From positions 2,264,665-2,328,664 of the forward strand of contig NZ_PCPP01000001.1 of the NCBI RefSeq assembly GCF_002979755.1: 64,000 nucleotides of DNA, read 5' to 3'. Positions 1 through 7,684 of this stretch are shown in pieces. The DNA comes from Chryseobacterium culicis. GTDB lineage: Bacteria > Bacteroidota > Bacteroidia > Flavobacteriales > Weeksellaceae. Each line of letters starts with the position of its first letter. Positions within the stretch are counted from its first letter, which is position 1. The notes beneath the pieces were generated by a model that was not told the DNA's origin, did not search any database, and saw only the letters and a program-made list of their open reading frames with translations. Both the position numbers and the translations under genes were made by a program.

Positions 1-1
1 G

Positions 2-277
2 TTTTTTATCAATCAGTTTCAGAATAAAAATTTTGAAGAGAAAAAGTATGAGCCTGTTTCTATAAGTTCTTTGGGAAATATTAGAAACAGGATATCTCTT
101 GTGGAACTTTGTCATCATCTTAAAAGTGACCTCAGCAAATCGGCAATCCGGAGACTGATTGAGAATGGAGGAGTTCAAATCAATAACAGTAAAATAACGG
201 ACTCCAATGAAGAAATGGAACTGATCCCTCAAACCAAAATAAAGATCGGGAAAAGGGGCTTTTTTGAGCTGATATAA
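2..277 (+). CDS. tyrS: Tyrosyl-tRNA synthetase, C-terminal fragment (S4 domain)
   Basis: The frame is open from the window edge, so this is the 3' end of a gene that begins outside. The visible 91 residues contain an S4-type RNA-binding fold: a basic helix with KSAIRRLIENGGV, then a strand with INNSKITD, ending in KIGKRGFFEL. That ending is typical of bacterial TyrRS, whose S4 domain grips the tRNA. The catalytic domain is not visible, so the name rests on the tail alone. An RluA or S4-only protein is less likely because of the KIGKR.F end. Confidence 0.75.
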   Translation, partial: FFINQFQNKNFEEKKYEPVSISSLGNIRNRISLVELCHHLKSDLSKSAIRRLIENGGVQINNSKITDSNEEMELIPQTKIKIGKRGFFELI

Positions 278-481
278 AGCGGGAAGAAGGGAGCTGGAGG
301 AGGGAAGTTTTTGATAGACGATGAACTTATAAAGTTTTTTGATAGAATATTTTTAAAACAGAAGTTAAAATTAAAAAACACAGAAGTTCTCTACAATACA
401 AAAATAACTTCCAGCTTCCCTCTCCCATCTTCCTTCCTTCAACTAATTTCAATATCTTCGTTTTCTAAAAACTATTTTCCA

Positions 482-1003
482 ATGAGCTACATCATGGTCG
501 ACATAGAGTCAGATGGCCCTATTCCAGGAGATTTTTCCATGGTCTGCTTCGGAGCAGTACTTGTGAATGAGGAACTGGACACCACCTTTTATGGAAAACT
601 GAAGCCTATTTCTGAAAAATTTAACCCTGATGCTTTAGCGGTTTCCGGTTTCAGCAGAGAAGAAACAATGAATTTTGATGATCCGGAAAAGGTAATGCTT
701 GCCTTTGAAGACTGGATTAAAATACATTCTAAAGGCAGACCAATATTCATCAGTGATAATAATGGTTTCGACTGGATGTTTATCTGCTGGTATTTCCATC
801 ATTTTATCGGACGGAATCCTTTTGGCTTTTCTTCGAGAAGACTTTCTGATCTTTTTTGCGGACTGGAAAAAGATACTTTTGCCCAATGGAAACATCTGCG
901 TAAAACCGAACATACCCATAATCCGGTAGATGATGCCAGAGGAAATGCAGAAGTTTTATTACACATGAAAGAAGAAATGGGACTAAAAATTGCATTAAAG
1001 TAA
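482..1003 (+). CDS. DnaQ-like 3'-5' exonuclease (DEDDh family)
   Basis: A 173-residue single-domain exonuclease. The DEDDh metal ligands are visible: VDIESDGP near residue 7 (Exo I), SDNNGFDW in the middle (Exo II), and HNPVDDARGNAE near the C-terminus (Exo III, with the HxxxxD pattern). The frame is open further upstream to 311, but the family homology begins at MSYIMVDIE, so the ATG at 482 is chosen. It probably trims nucleic acid 3' ends; whether DNA or RNA is preferred cannot be read from sequence. A second DnaQ-like enzyme lies at 23898. Confidence 0.8.
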   Translation: MSYIMVDIESDGPIPGDFSMVCFGAVLVNEELDTTFYGKLKPISEKFNPDALAVSGFSREETMNFDDPEKVMLAFEDWIKIHSKGRPIFISDNNGFDWMFICWYFHHFIGRNPFGFSSRRLSDLFCGLEKDTFAQWKHLRKTEHTHNPVDDARGNAEVLLHMKEEMGLKIALK

Positions 1004-1016
1004 GTACTCTAATTTT

Positions 1017-1024
1017 TATTTTTG
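1017..1024 (+). promoter_or_regulatory. TAnnTTTG -7 element abutting GNAT start
   Basis: TATTTTTG lies three bases before the ATG at 1028. This matches the Bacteroidota -7 consensus and would put transcription initiation at or next to the start codon. No convincing TTG -33 element is visible at the ideal spacing. Confidence 0.4.
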
Positions 1025-1027
1025 AAT

Positions 1028-1468
1028 ATGAATTTTGACCTTCAATACAAAAAAGCTGATGATACCGATATTGATTTTCTTCTTGATCTGAGAATGAAAA
1101 CCATGAATCCTCATTATGAGACTTCAGGACTTTCTACCGACAGAGAAACCACCCTGCAAAGAGTTCTGTACCAGTTTGAAAAAGCTGATATTATTCTTTT
1201 AGACAATCAGCCCGTCGGACTGTTAAAAGTAGACCGAACATTTACCAACATTGAGGTTCTGCAACTTCAGATTGATCCCAGCCAACAAGGTAAAGGTCTT
1301 GGGAAAAAGATTTTGTCAGATATTCTGGAAGAAGCTTCCTTAGCCGGAAAAATAGTATCATTAAGTGTCTTAAAAACCAATAAAGCACAACATCTTTACA
1401 CCAGTCTTGGGTTTAAGATTACAGGGGAAGATGAGTATTCTTATTTTATGGAAACGGAAAGGCAGTAA
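1028..1468 (+). CDS. GNAT family N-acetyltransferase
   Basis: 146 residues with the GNAT fold. The acetyl-CoA pyrophosphate-binding segment LQIDPSQQGKGLGKKIL matches the Q/RxxGxG/A signature, and the C-terminal AQHLYTSLGFKITGE matches motif B. The start is set at the ATG at 1028, which directly follows a TAnnTTTG promoter element; a TTG two codons upstream is less likely. The substrate is unknown. It follows the exonuclease gene by 24 bases and may be partly co-transcribed with it. Confidence 0.8.
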   Translation: MNFDLQYKKADDTDIDFLLDLRMKTMNPHYETSGLSTDRETTLQRVLYQFEKADIILLDNQPVGLLKVDRTFTNIEVLQLQIDPSQQGKGLGKKILSDILEEASLAGKIVSLSVLKTNKAQHLYTSLGFKITGEDEYSYFMETERQ

Positions 1469-1480
1469 ATAATTTTTTAA

Positions 1481-1505
1481 AAGTTTTGGCTAAAGCCGTT
1501 GAATG
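1481..1505. repeat. Fragment of GGCTAAAGCC palindromic repeat (family A)
   Basis: AAGTTTTGGCTAAAGCCG matches the left arm of the repeats clustered at 9871-10160, including the reverse-oriented copy whose complement also continues with GCCGT. It is an isolated partial copy directly after the GNAT gene. Confidence 0.6.
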
Positions 1506-1530
1506 TTTCCTTTGATGAAATAATATGGTT

Positions 1531-1612
1531 TTGTCATTCTGACGAAGGAAGAATCTCATACATAAATAGCATATGAGATTCTTCACTCCATTTCATTCCA
1601 TTCAGAATGATA
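1531..1612. repeat. Imperfect long inverted repeat (family B, TCATTCTGA/AAGAATCTC)
   Basis: Two nested arm pairs are visible: TCATTCTG (1534-1541) with CAGAATGA (1603-1610), and AAGAATCTCATA (1549-1560) with TATGAGATTCTT (1572-1583), around an 11-base loop. Half of the same unit recurs inside the gene at 48118-49110. It looks like a small non-autonomous repeat; it could also form a hairpin in any read-through transcript. Confidence 0.65.
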
Positions 1613-1646
1613 CTCCCTGAAGCAGGCCTTAATTATAGTTTAATTT

Positions 1647-3158
1647 TTACTGATTCGCCATCGTTACATAGATCAGCCTTCCCCCTTCTTCTGCAGACAG
1701 CAGTATTTTTTTTCCATCTGTCAGTTCAACCATAGAACCGGGTGGAATTTCTTTCTGTTCTGTGACATCTTTCATTCCTGATAAGCTTTGGTTGACAAGT
1801 ACCCATTTTCCCTGATGGAATGTAAAATATCCCACAGGCATTTTATCCGGCATTGTCAGGTTTTCATTTCTTATCACTTTTCTGGAAACATGCCATTTGA
1901 ATAAATACTGATTATGATAGACCATCAGCCTGTGATTTTCCGGCTTCCATACCTCATCATCAAATTTGAAATATAAGTCTAGTATGGGTAAAGTACCCTG
2001 ATGCGGAGTTCCACAGAACGGACATTTCGGATTGCTGGTATTATCAAAAACATACCATTTTTCATTACAGCCGGAATTATGGCAAGGCTGTATCAGATCT
2101 ACGGTTTTCAATAAAGCGGTTTCCCATTCGTTGGCAGTAGGCCTCCTGATTGGATCATGTAATCCGTCTATAAATGTTTTACGGAACAATTCTGAGATAT
2201 AAGGACCCGTAACGGTATAAGGAATCTGCTGAGGATCTCCCCAGAATGCATCCCATTTTCTAAGATGATCGGGTTTTACCTGATTGGAAGAATTTTCCGG
2301 GTGTTCTACAAACATTGCTTTTTCACCCATGGATAATATTTCGTCATTTTCGGAATCCAGATCCCAGATTTTTCCTCCACGGAGCGGATGTCTTCTTAGC
2401 AGATACATATAAATCAGTACAGCAAGGGCATGCAGGTCTGTTTTTTGGTTAGGCAGATGTCTGTGTGGATCCTGAAGACTCAAATGTTTTGTTTTCAACA
2501 CTTCAGGGGCAATAAAATCTGCTGTTCCTATCACTTCCGGCGGAAACAGCTTTGGAACAACAAGCCCGTCAATATCAATAATACAGGCAGATTTTGTAAC
2601 GGGATCCACCAGAATATTATTGTAAGATAAATCGGAATGTGCCAGCCCCATCTGATGCAGTTTTTTCACTCCCCGGCTGATGTTCACCGCAATCTGAAAA
2701 TAACTCAGCCAATCTCCAAGTTCTGACTGATCCAGTCTTAAAGGATATTGTTGATTTCTGAACATCGGAGCTGTAAACCATTTTCCCACTTTATCCTGTC
2801 CCTGGATATTATCTGAACCGATATATCCTTTGGCAAAATAAAATTTATGATGGTAAACAGGAACCACAATTCCTGTGAGCTTATCTCTTTCCACAATATC
2901 GTAAGGCCATCCGAATATTTCGTTCAAAAAGTACTCTGAGGCATTTCCATTCTGTATACTCTGCAGATAAATAGAAACAATTCTCTTGATCCTCTCTTTT
3001 TGTCCTTCATCCAAAGGACTTCGGTAGAAAGCCACCACATATTCTTTATCGGGAGAAAAATACACATCTTTCACTCCGCCCCTGATAGGGTTTTCATCTA
3101 CATATTCATAGGATTTGGCTGTGTCCAGAACAGAAACAACTTTAATGGTCTTTTTCAT
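1647..3158 (-). CDS. Ser/Thr protein kinase of the Ter/TerY-associated signalling cassette
   Basis: 503 residues with a kinase-like core: catalytic loop HSDLSYNN (about 174-181, D176 and N181) and a DFG-equivalent DID at about 195-197. An obvious beta-3 VAIK lysine is not visible (VVAFYR at 41-46), so activity is uncertain, although a divergent lysine is common in this family. After the kinase lies a treble-clef or zinc ribbon (CHNSGC ... CPFCG, about 360-385) and a beta-rich C-terminal tail. It is the last gene of a leftward operon, four bases after the PP2C gene. Kinase, PP2C and vWA proteins form a known triad linked to TerD proteins; the targets here are unknown. Confidence 0.75.
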   Translation of the reverse strand: MKKTIKVVSVLDTAKSYEYVDENPIRGGVKDVYFSPDKEYVVAFYRSPLDEGQKERIKRIVSIYLQSIQNGNASEYFLNEIFGWPYDIVERDKLTGIVVPVYHHKFYFAKGYIGSDNIQGQDKVGKWFTAPMFRNQQYPLRLDQSELGDWLSYFQIAVNISRGVKKLHQMGLAHSDLSYNNILVDPVTKSACIIDIDGLVVPKLFPPEVIGTADFIAPEVLKTKHLSLQDPHRHLPNQKTDLHALAVLIYMYLLRRHPLRGGKIWDLDSENDEILSMGEKAMFVEHPENSSNQVKPDHLRKWDAFWGDPQQIPYTVTGPYISELFRKTFIDGLHDPIRRPTANEWETALLKTVDLIQPCHNSGCNEKWYVFDNTSNPKCPFCGTPHQGTLPILDLYFKFDDEVWKPENHRLMVYHNQYLFKWHVSRKVIRNENLTMPDKMPVGYFTFHQGKWVLVNQSLSGMKDVTEQKEIPPGSMVELTDGKKILLSAEEGGRLIYVTMANQ

Positions 3159-3162
3159 GATA

Positions 3163-4440
3163 TCAATAGATTATTGCCAATGTACGGTCATCGTGATTTC
3201 CTCTGCTCCAGAAATCACTCCAGATCAAAAGTTCTTCGTTAATTTTATCATCATTCATAAAATCAGCTTTCGTCCGGTCATCATTATTTCCGGCAAGGTC
3301 TTCAAAAAGTGATTTCCAGCTTTCAGTGTCTTCCAGTTTGTTTTCTGTGATAAATTTAGGGTCATAAATACCATCGGTCATCAGCACGAGGTATGAAAAA
3401 TCCTTAACACAGGTAATCCTGAAGCGGGAAGCCATTGTATCGTTGAAAATTTCTTTCATCGTGATAAAGCGGGTACCTCCACCAAATTCTCCCACATCCA
3501 TTTTATTTAAAAGTTTAACTTCAGAAAAGTCGGTATTGATGAGGTTAATCGGGCAGTCTCCTACTCCAAAACTTAGAATAACATATCCGAAACTGAACTT
3601 TTTAAGCAAAGCAAAAATAAGTGTTGCATGCAGGTCATTCACAGAAAGAGAGTTTTCTGCTGCGGATTTTTCCAAAGCCTGATAAACAGATAAAACACCT
3701 TCCGATAAAATATGTATAACATTTTGTTTGGCTTCCGATTGTTCTTCATTAGAGGATTGGGCAGCATAAAGACGATTGATATTATTTTCAATCTGATTTA
3801 AAATTTCTTCTGAACTGAAAAACTGATTGATTGTTGTTGTAGCCAGTTTTGAACCTTCTCTTGCTGCTGTTGCCGAACCTGCTCCATCTGAAACAGAAAC
3901 AATATTCCAGCCTGCAGGAAAAGTATTTACTGCAAAATCATCTTCCCGGAATTTTCCTTCATGAGCATGGAAGCGCCCTCTTTTGGAAGCCACAACAATT
4001 TTTTTATCTGAAAATAAACCTTTGAATGAGTCTTCTTCAGATTTATAAAAAATGGCATTTTTATCACTGGGAATATTTTTCCACAAATCTTTCGGATCTG
4101 CGTTGACAAACAGCTGGATCTTTTTTGTTTCAATCTGACTTTGATCATGAATGTGATAAAACTGAACATCCAGATGGTACATATTGTTGGTTACCGGAGT
4201 TCCTGAAATGGTATTGTTTTCAAAAGTAAGTCCTGCTTCTTCGAGATTCCCGATATTCTGAATTTTTATGTTCGGAAAATCGTCCATGTCAAGAGGAAAT
4301 TCATAAAACTGTTTAGCACTGGCATTCTTCAATGCCCAATGAACATCTTTGAATTCTTCTTTTTCTTTATAAATTACAGCTTGTTCCACAGTCTTCGGTT
4401 TAGATTCACCGGCTGATTTCCGGAAAAATTTACCCATCAT
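3163..4440 (-). CDS. PP2C-type phosphatase with N-terminal putative Ig-like domain
   Basis: 425 residues. The C-terminal two thirds carry PP2C metal-site motifs: DGAGSA at about 185, SFGVGDCPI, LMTDGIYD, and a final DDRTLAIIY. Residues about 48-115 look like a small Ig-like (He_PIG-type) domain, with GLTFENNTISGTP followed by a YHLDVQFY strand. The stop of the upstream vWA gene shares one base with this start (TAATG), which points to translational coupling. A second ATG lies one codon later. It probably reverses the phosphorylation set by the adjacent kinase, perhaps on the vWA or TerD proteins. Confidence 0.8.
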   Translation of the reverse strand: MMGKFFRKSAGESKPKTVEQAVIYKEKEEFKDVHWALKNASAKQFYEFPLDMDDFPNIKIQNIGNLEEAGLTFENNTISGTPVTNNMYHLDVQFYHIHDQSQIETKKIQLFVNADPKDLWKNIPSDKNAIFYKSEEDSFKGLFSDKKIVVASKRGRFHAHEGKFREDDFAVNTFPAGWNIVSVSDGAGSATAAREGSKLATTTINQFFSSEEILNQIENNINRLYAAQSSNEEQSEAKQNVIHILSEGVLSVYQALEKSAAENSLSVNDLHATLIFALLKKFSFGYVILSFGVGDCPINLINTDFSEVKLLNKMDVGEFGGGTRFITMKEIFNDTMASRFRITCVKDFSYLVLMTDGIYDPKFITENKLEDTESWKSLFEDLAGNNDDRTKADFMNDDKINEELLIWSDFWSRGNHDDRTLAIIY

Positions 4441-5483
4441 TAGCCCAAAGTTCTGTTAATATCAAATCCACCTCCGGAAAAACCGTAATAATCCGACGTT
4501 CCGCACCATGGACATTTACTGTATCCTTCTCCTCTCAGACAATGAATTCCTCCGCATGAGCAGGTAGCCAGTGCAATGGGATTGGCACAGTGAGGACATG
4601 AAGTTCCTCCATCCAGTTCTTCTATATTGATTTTAAGGTGGGTTTTCTGATTTGAAGAAAGTCTGTAGTACGCTTTTTCATCAATTTTATAGGCACCATC
4701 CAATCTGTAATACCGTGTAGCCATTCCCGGTATGCTGGATTCCGCAAATGCTTTTTTAAACTTCATCAGATAAAGCTTTTCAGTTTCCTGACATTTTCCG
4801 TTCAGTACTACAAAATTATTGTCCGGAAATTTCTGTTCCATTTCAGGATCTACTTTTTCCAGAATAAGGGAATCAATTTTAGATAAATTAATGCCTTCTT
4901 TTTTTGCTTCTGTAACACTCTGGCTGGTAGTTTTAATAGAGTCCGTTACCCACTTGAAAAACTCTTTATAGGAATTTTCATCTGAATTATTGAACAGCAA
5001 AACATGATCTGCCAGAGAACCAAGAAGTTTATAATTGGTATTTTCTCCTATAGATACGGCAATCGTATTGGATTTTCCATTGTATTTGGTATTCCATCGT
5101 TCAATGGCTTTGGTAGCATCATCGGTAGGCACTCCGTCCGTAAAGAGGAAAACAATAGGTTTCCAGTCGCCTTTTCTCTCATAGGTGGTTTTCACAATAT
5201 CTCTGTCGATACAATCCATTACTTTGATTAAGCCCTGTGAAAGTGACGTTCCGCTTCCAATTGGAATCTTAGGGGGATAAAAGCTGATAATATCCTGCAT
5301 TGGAGTAATGACTTCAGCTTCCCCTGCAAAACCAATAACAGAAATGTAAACCGTTTCGAGTGAATAGGGATCTTTTTTCAAATCCCTGATGATATTGGCG
5401 ATACCTTCCTGTACCTGCTCAATAGGTTCTCCTACCATAGATTCGGAGATATCTACTAAAAAATAAATAGGCAGTCTTCTCAT
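4440..5483 (-). CDS. TerY-like vWA domain protein with C-terminal zinc ribbon
   Basis: 347 residues. The von Willebrand A domain starts at once, with a MIDAS motif DISES at 11-15, the threonine of GSGTSLSQG, and the aspartate of LFTDGVPTDD. A linker leads to a C-terminal double zinc-binding segment (CPHC ... CSC ... CPWCG, about residues 296-330). vWA proteins of this type are metal-dependent scaffolds in Ter-associated complexes. It follows the smaller vWA gene by 17 bases and overlaps the phosphatase start by one base. Confidence 0.8.
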   Translation of the reverse strand: MRRLPIYFLVDISESMVGEPIEQVQEGIANIIRDLKKDPYSLETVYISVIGFAGEAEVITPMQDIISFYPPKIPIGSGTSLSQGLIKVMDCIDRDIVKTTYERKGDWKPIVFLFTDGVPTDDATKAIERWNTKYNGKSNTIAVSIGENTNYKLLGSLADHVLLFNNSDENSYKEFFKWVTDSIKTTSQSVTEAKKEGINLSKIDSLILEKVDPEMEQKFPDNNFVVLNGKCQETEKLYLMKFKKAFAESSIPGMATRYYRLDGAYKIDEKAYYRLSSNQKTHLKINIEELDGGTSCPHCANPIALATCSCGGIHCLRGEGYSKCPWCGTSDYYGFSGGGFDINRTLG

Positions 5484-5500
5484 GGTGTAAAGACAATTTT

Positions 5501-6139
5501 TTAAATAATAATATTAAGTTCCGATGGTGGCGGAGGTAAGGTGATATTTTCTCCCGTATTCTGAGAATGTCCTCCCTGTGTAATGGAAGAACTCACCCAT
5601 TTGAAAAAGGAAGAAAGCGTAATGGCATCTGTAGTATCTAGTTTTACCACATGATCCGTCAGTTCTTTCAGAAACTGTTCATCTGCTTTCGGACCAGCTG
5701 CACACCCTACGATGGCTCCAAATTCCAAACCTCTGATCACAGGCATCATTTGTCTGTATTTCTGGATATCCGAAGGTTTCCCGTCCGTAAATATAAAAAG
5801 TAACGGCTGCCAGTCTCCTTTTGCATCCGCCGATTCTTTTACGAGTTCTTTCTGAACCAGTTCAGAAACCATTTCCAATGCAGCTCCGGTATGAGTTGGC
5901 CCACTATCCGGACAGGTAATTTCCATAGGATAAAAACTCGCCAGATCTGTTAAGGGTATGATATTCTTAACCTCTCTATCGAAAGTAATAACACTTACAT
6001 GTAAACTGTCCATCGCCTGCGGGTCTGCACGCAACATACTGATAAGGCCGTTGAAACCGTTATTCAATGCCTGAATAGGTTCTCCGTTCATAGAACCTGA
6101 AGTATCCAATAAAAAATAAGCTAATAATCTCCTGCTCAT
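5501..6139 (-). CDS. TerY-like vWA domain protein (short form)
   Basis: 212 residues, essentially one vWA domain. The MIDAS is intact: DTSGS at about 12-16, the threonine of SGPTHTGAAL, and the aspartate of IFTDGKPSD. It lacks the zinc ribbon of its neighbour, so the two are probably diverged paralogues with different partners. The ATG at 6139 gives MSRRLLAYF, parallel to MRRLPIYF in the other vWA protein; an in-frame TTG three codons earlier is rejected. The C-terminus ends in a proline-rich PPPPSE segment. Confidence 0.8.
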   Translation of the reverse strand: MSRRLLAYFLLDTSGSMNGEPIQALNNGFNGLISMLRADPQAMDSLHVSVITFDREVKNIIPLTDLASFYPMEITCPDSGPTHTGAALEMVSELVQKELVKESADAKGDWQPLLFIFTDGKPSDIQKYRQMMPVIRGLEFGAIVGCAAGPKADEQFLKELTDHVVKLDTTDAITLSSFFKWVSSSITQGGHSQNTGENITLPPPPSELNIII

Positions 6140-6160
6140 TATAGACAAATATTAATTCTG

Positions 6161-6198
6161 AAGCCGGCGGAGGGAGTCGGAGACTTCCAAGCCGGCTT
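6161..6198 (-). other. Strong intra-operon hairpin between TerD-like and vWA genes
   Basis: Outer arms AAGCCGGC and GCCGGCTT enclose a second stem (GGAAGTC/GACTCCC, one mismatch) with a TCC loop on the transcribed strand. No U-run follows on that strand, so it does not look like a terminator. It may protect upstream terD mRNA or set different expression levels of the two halves of the operon. Confidence 0.5.
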
Positions 6199-6225
6199 TT
6201 ATTTGAGTTGAAAAAAAGTGAAAAT

Positions 6226-6903
6226 CTAGTTGGAATAAGCGTACTGCTGTCTCAGAATATCGATAAAGTTATCAGTATTATGCGGCTCACCTACAGCACG
6301 GAATTTCCAGTCACCATTATGGCGGTATGCCTCTGCAAAAACCATGGCGCATTTTCCGTTCATACTTGAATCGCCGGAAAGGCTGTATTTTGTAATTTCT
6401 TTTCCTGAAGCATCCACCGCACGGATAAATGCATTTTCAATCATTCCGAAATGCTGGTTATTGGTTCTTCCCTGATAAATAGTGACAATGAATACAATTT
6501 TCTGATAGCTTTGATCCAGCTGATCCAGCCTTACAATAATCTGCTCATCATCTCCATCTCCGGCTCCGGTTCTGTTATCTCCTGTAAGCCAAACATTCCC
6601 GCTTGGGTGCTGCATAGAATTGAAGAAAACCACATCTCCCTGATAAAGTCCCATCTGTCTTCCGTCATTAGTCTGAACGGTTCTTCCAAGATTAGCTACT
6701 TTTCCGTTGCCATCTAAAAGAAAAGCTACTGCATCAAGGTCATATTCAGCTTCTTTACTGAACAGTTTCCCAAAGAATCCACTGCCTTGTTTTCTGACAT
6801 CCCATCCTAAACCGATGGTTACTTTTGAAAGATCATAAACGCTTTCTCCGCGGTCATTCTTTCTTAAATCTATCGTTTGTCCTTTCTGTAAATTAATTGC
6901 CAT
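6226..6903 (-). CDS. TerD family protein (long paralogue)
   Basis: 225 residues, TerD fold. It opens MAINLQKGQTIDL and has KVTIGLGWDV, a DLDAVAFLLD strand, and the acidic Ca2+-site loop TGDNRTGAGDGDDEQI, followed by FIVTIYQG. A 20-residue basic insert (KQGSGFFGKLF) lies between the GLGWD and DLDA strands. TerD proteins bind Ca2+ and are linked to tellurite and general stress responses. It lies 27 bases downstream of the other terD-like gene, and both begin with the same eight residues, so they are tandem paralogues. Confidence 0.88.
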   Translation of the reverse strand: MAINLQKGQTIDLRKNDRGESVYDLSKVTIGLGWDVRKQGSGFFGKLFSKEAEYDLDAVAFLLDGNGKVANLGRTVQTNDGRQMGLYQGDVVFFNSMQHPSGNVWLTGDNRTGAGDGDDEQIIVRLDQLDQSYQKIVFIVTIYQGRTNNQHFGMIENAFIRAVDASGKEITKYSLSGDSSMNGKCAMVFAEAYRHNGDWKFRAVGEPHNTDNFIDILRQQYAYSN

Positions 6904-6930
6904 AGTTATAGTTTTTGTGTATTTGATGAT

Positions 6931-7506
6931 TTATTTGATGATTTGTCCTTTGTAGTATTTCTCAAGGAAGAAGCCCAGATCTGCTCTGTATCCTATTCCT
7001 GAAGCTTCAAATTTCCAGCTTCCGTTTCTTTTGTACAGCCTTCCGAACTCTACTCCTGTTTCAATGGAGAAATCTTCATCCAGTTCATATTTTGCAATTT
7101 CCTGGTTTGAATGATTATCTACTACTCTGATATAGGAGTTTCTAACCTGTCCGAAATTTTGTCTTCTTCTTTCAAAATCTTCAATAGTAACCACAAAAAG
7201 AATCTCTTCCACTCTTGAATCTACTTTATCAAGATCTATAACGATCGCTTCATCATCGTCACCATCACTGTTTTTACCACTAGGATCATCTCCTGTATGG
7301 GTAAGCGCTCCGTCCGGAGAATTCAGGTTATTGTAAAAAACAAAGTATTCTTCACTTACTAATTTTCTGTCAGAATCAATCATGATTGCAGAAGCATCCA
7401 GGTCAAAATCGTAGCCGGTTCCTTCATTCGGATCCCAGCCTAATCCAATCGTCATTTTAGTTAATCCTATCTCGATCTTTTGCCCTTTCTGTAGATTAAT
7501 TGCCAT
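6931..7506 (-). CDS. TerD family protein
   Basis: 191 residues, the normal TerD length. Motifs: KMTIGLGWDPN, DFDLDASAIMID, the acidic loop THTGDDPSGKNSDGDDDE that forms the Ca2+ site, and FVVTIEDFERRRQNFGQV. It is the first gene of the six-gene leftward operon, with a TAAATTTG promoter element about 57 bases upstream (7571 down to 7564). No terB, terC or terZ neighbours are visible, so this is a reduced, signalling-type Ter operon rather than a full tellurite-resistance cluster. Confidence 0.9.
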   Translation of the reverse strand: MAINLQKGQKIEIGLTKMTIGLGWDPNEGTGYDFDLDASAIMIDSDRKLVSEEYFVFYNNLNSPDGALTHTGDDPSGKNSDGDDDEAIVIDLDKVDSRVEEILFVVTIEDFERRRQNFGQVRNSYIRVVDNHSNQEIAKYELDEDFSIETGVEFGRLYKRNGSWKFEASGIGYRADLGFFLEKYYKGQIIK

Positions 7507-7563
7507 AGTGTTTTATATTATGATTATTTTTTGCATTAAGATAGAAGTGATTTACGAATTGAC

Positions 7564-7571
7564 CAAATTTA
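7564..7571 (-). promoter_or_regulatory. Candidate -7 element for the Ter operon
   Basis: On the minus strand this reads TAAATTTG, a full match to the TAnnTTTG consensus, about 57 bases before the first terD ATG. No TTG is visible at 19-21 bases upstream, so the operon may need an alternative sigma factor or an activator. Confidence 0.35.
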
Positions 7572-7630
7572 TTGATAAAAAAATGATGTATACAGCTTCA
7601 TTAAAACGATTTACATCACAAAATGACCAT

Positions 7631-7659
7631 AAAAAAAGGTTCAATTAAAAAATTGAACC
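7631..7659 (-). terminator. Terminator of panD-flippase operon
   Basis: On the transcribed strand GGTTCAATT pairs with AATTGAACC around a four-base loop and is followed by seven U residues. It lies 26 bases after the stop of the gene at 7685-8713. Confidence 0.75.
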
Positions 7660-7684
7660 TTGTATTGTATAAATGTATTTTGAA

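Noticed and set aside
311..481. Upstream extension of the exonuclease frame
   Set aside because: The extra 57 residues are low-complexity and unlike the family; the ATG at 482 starts the conserved domain.
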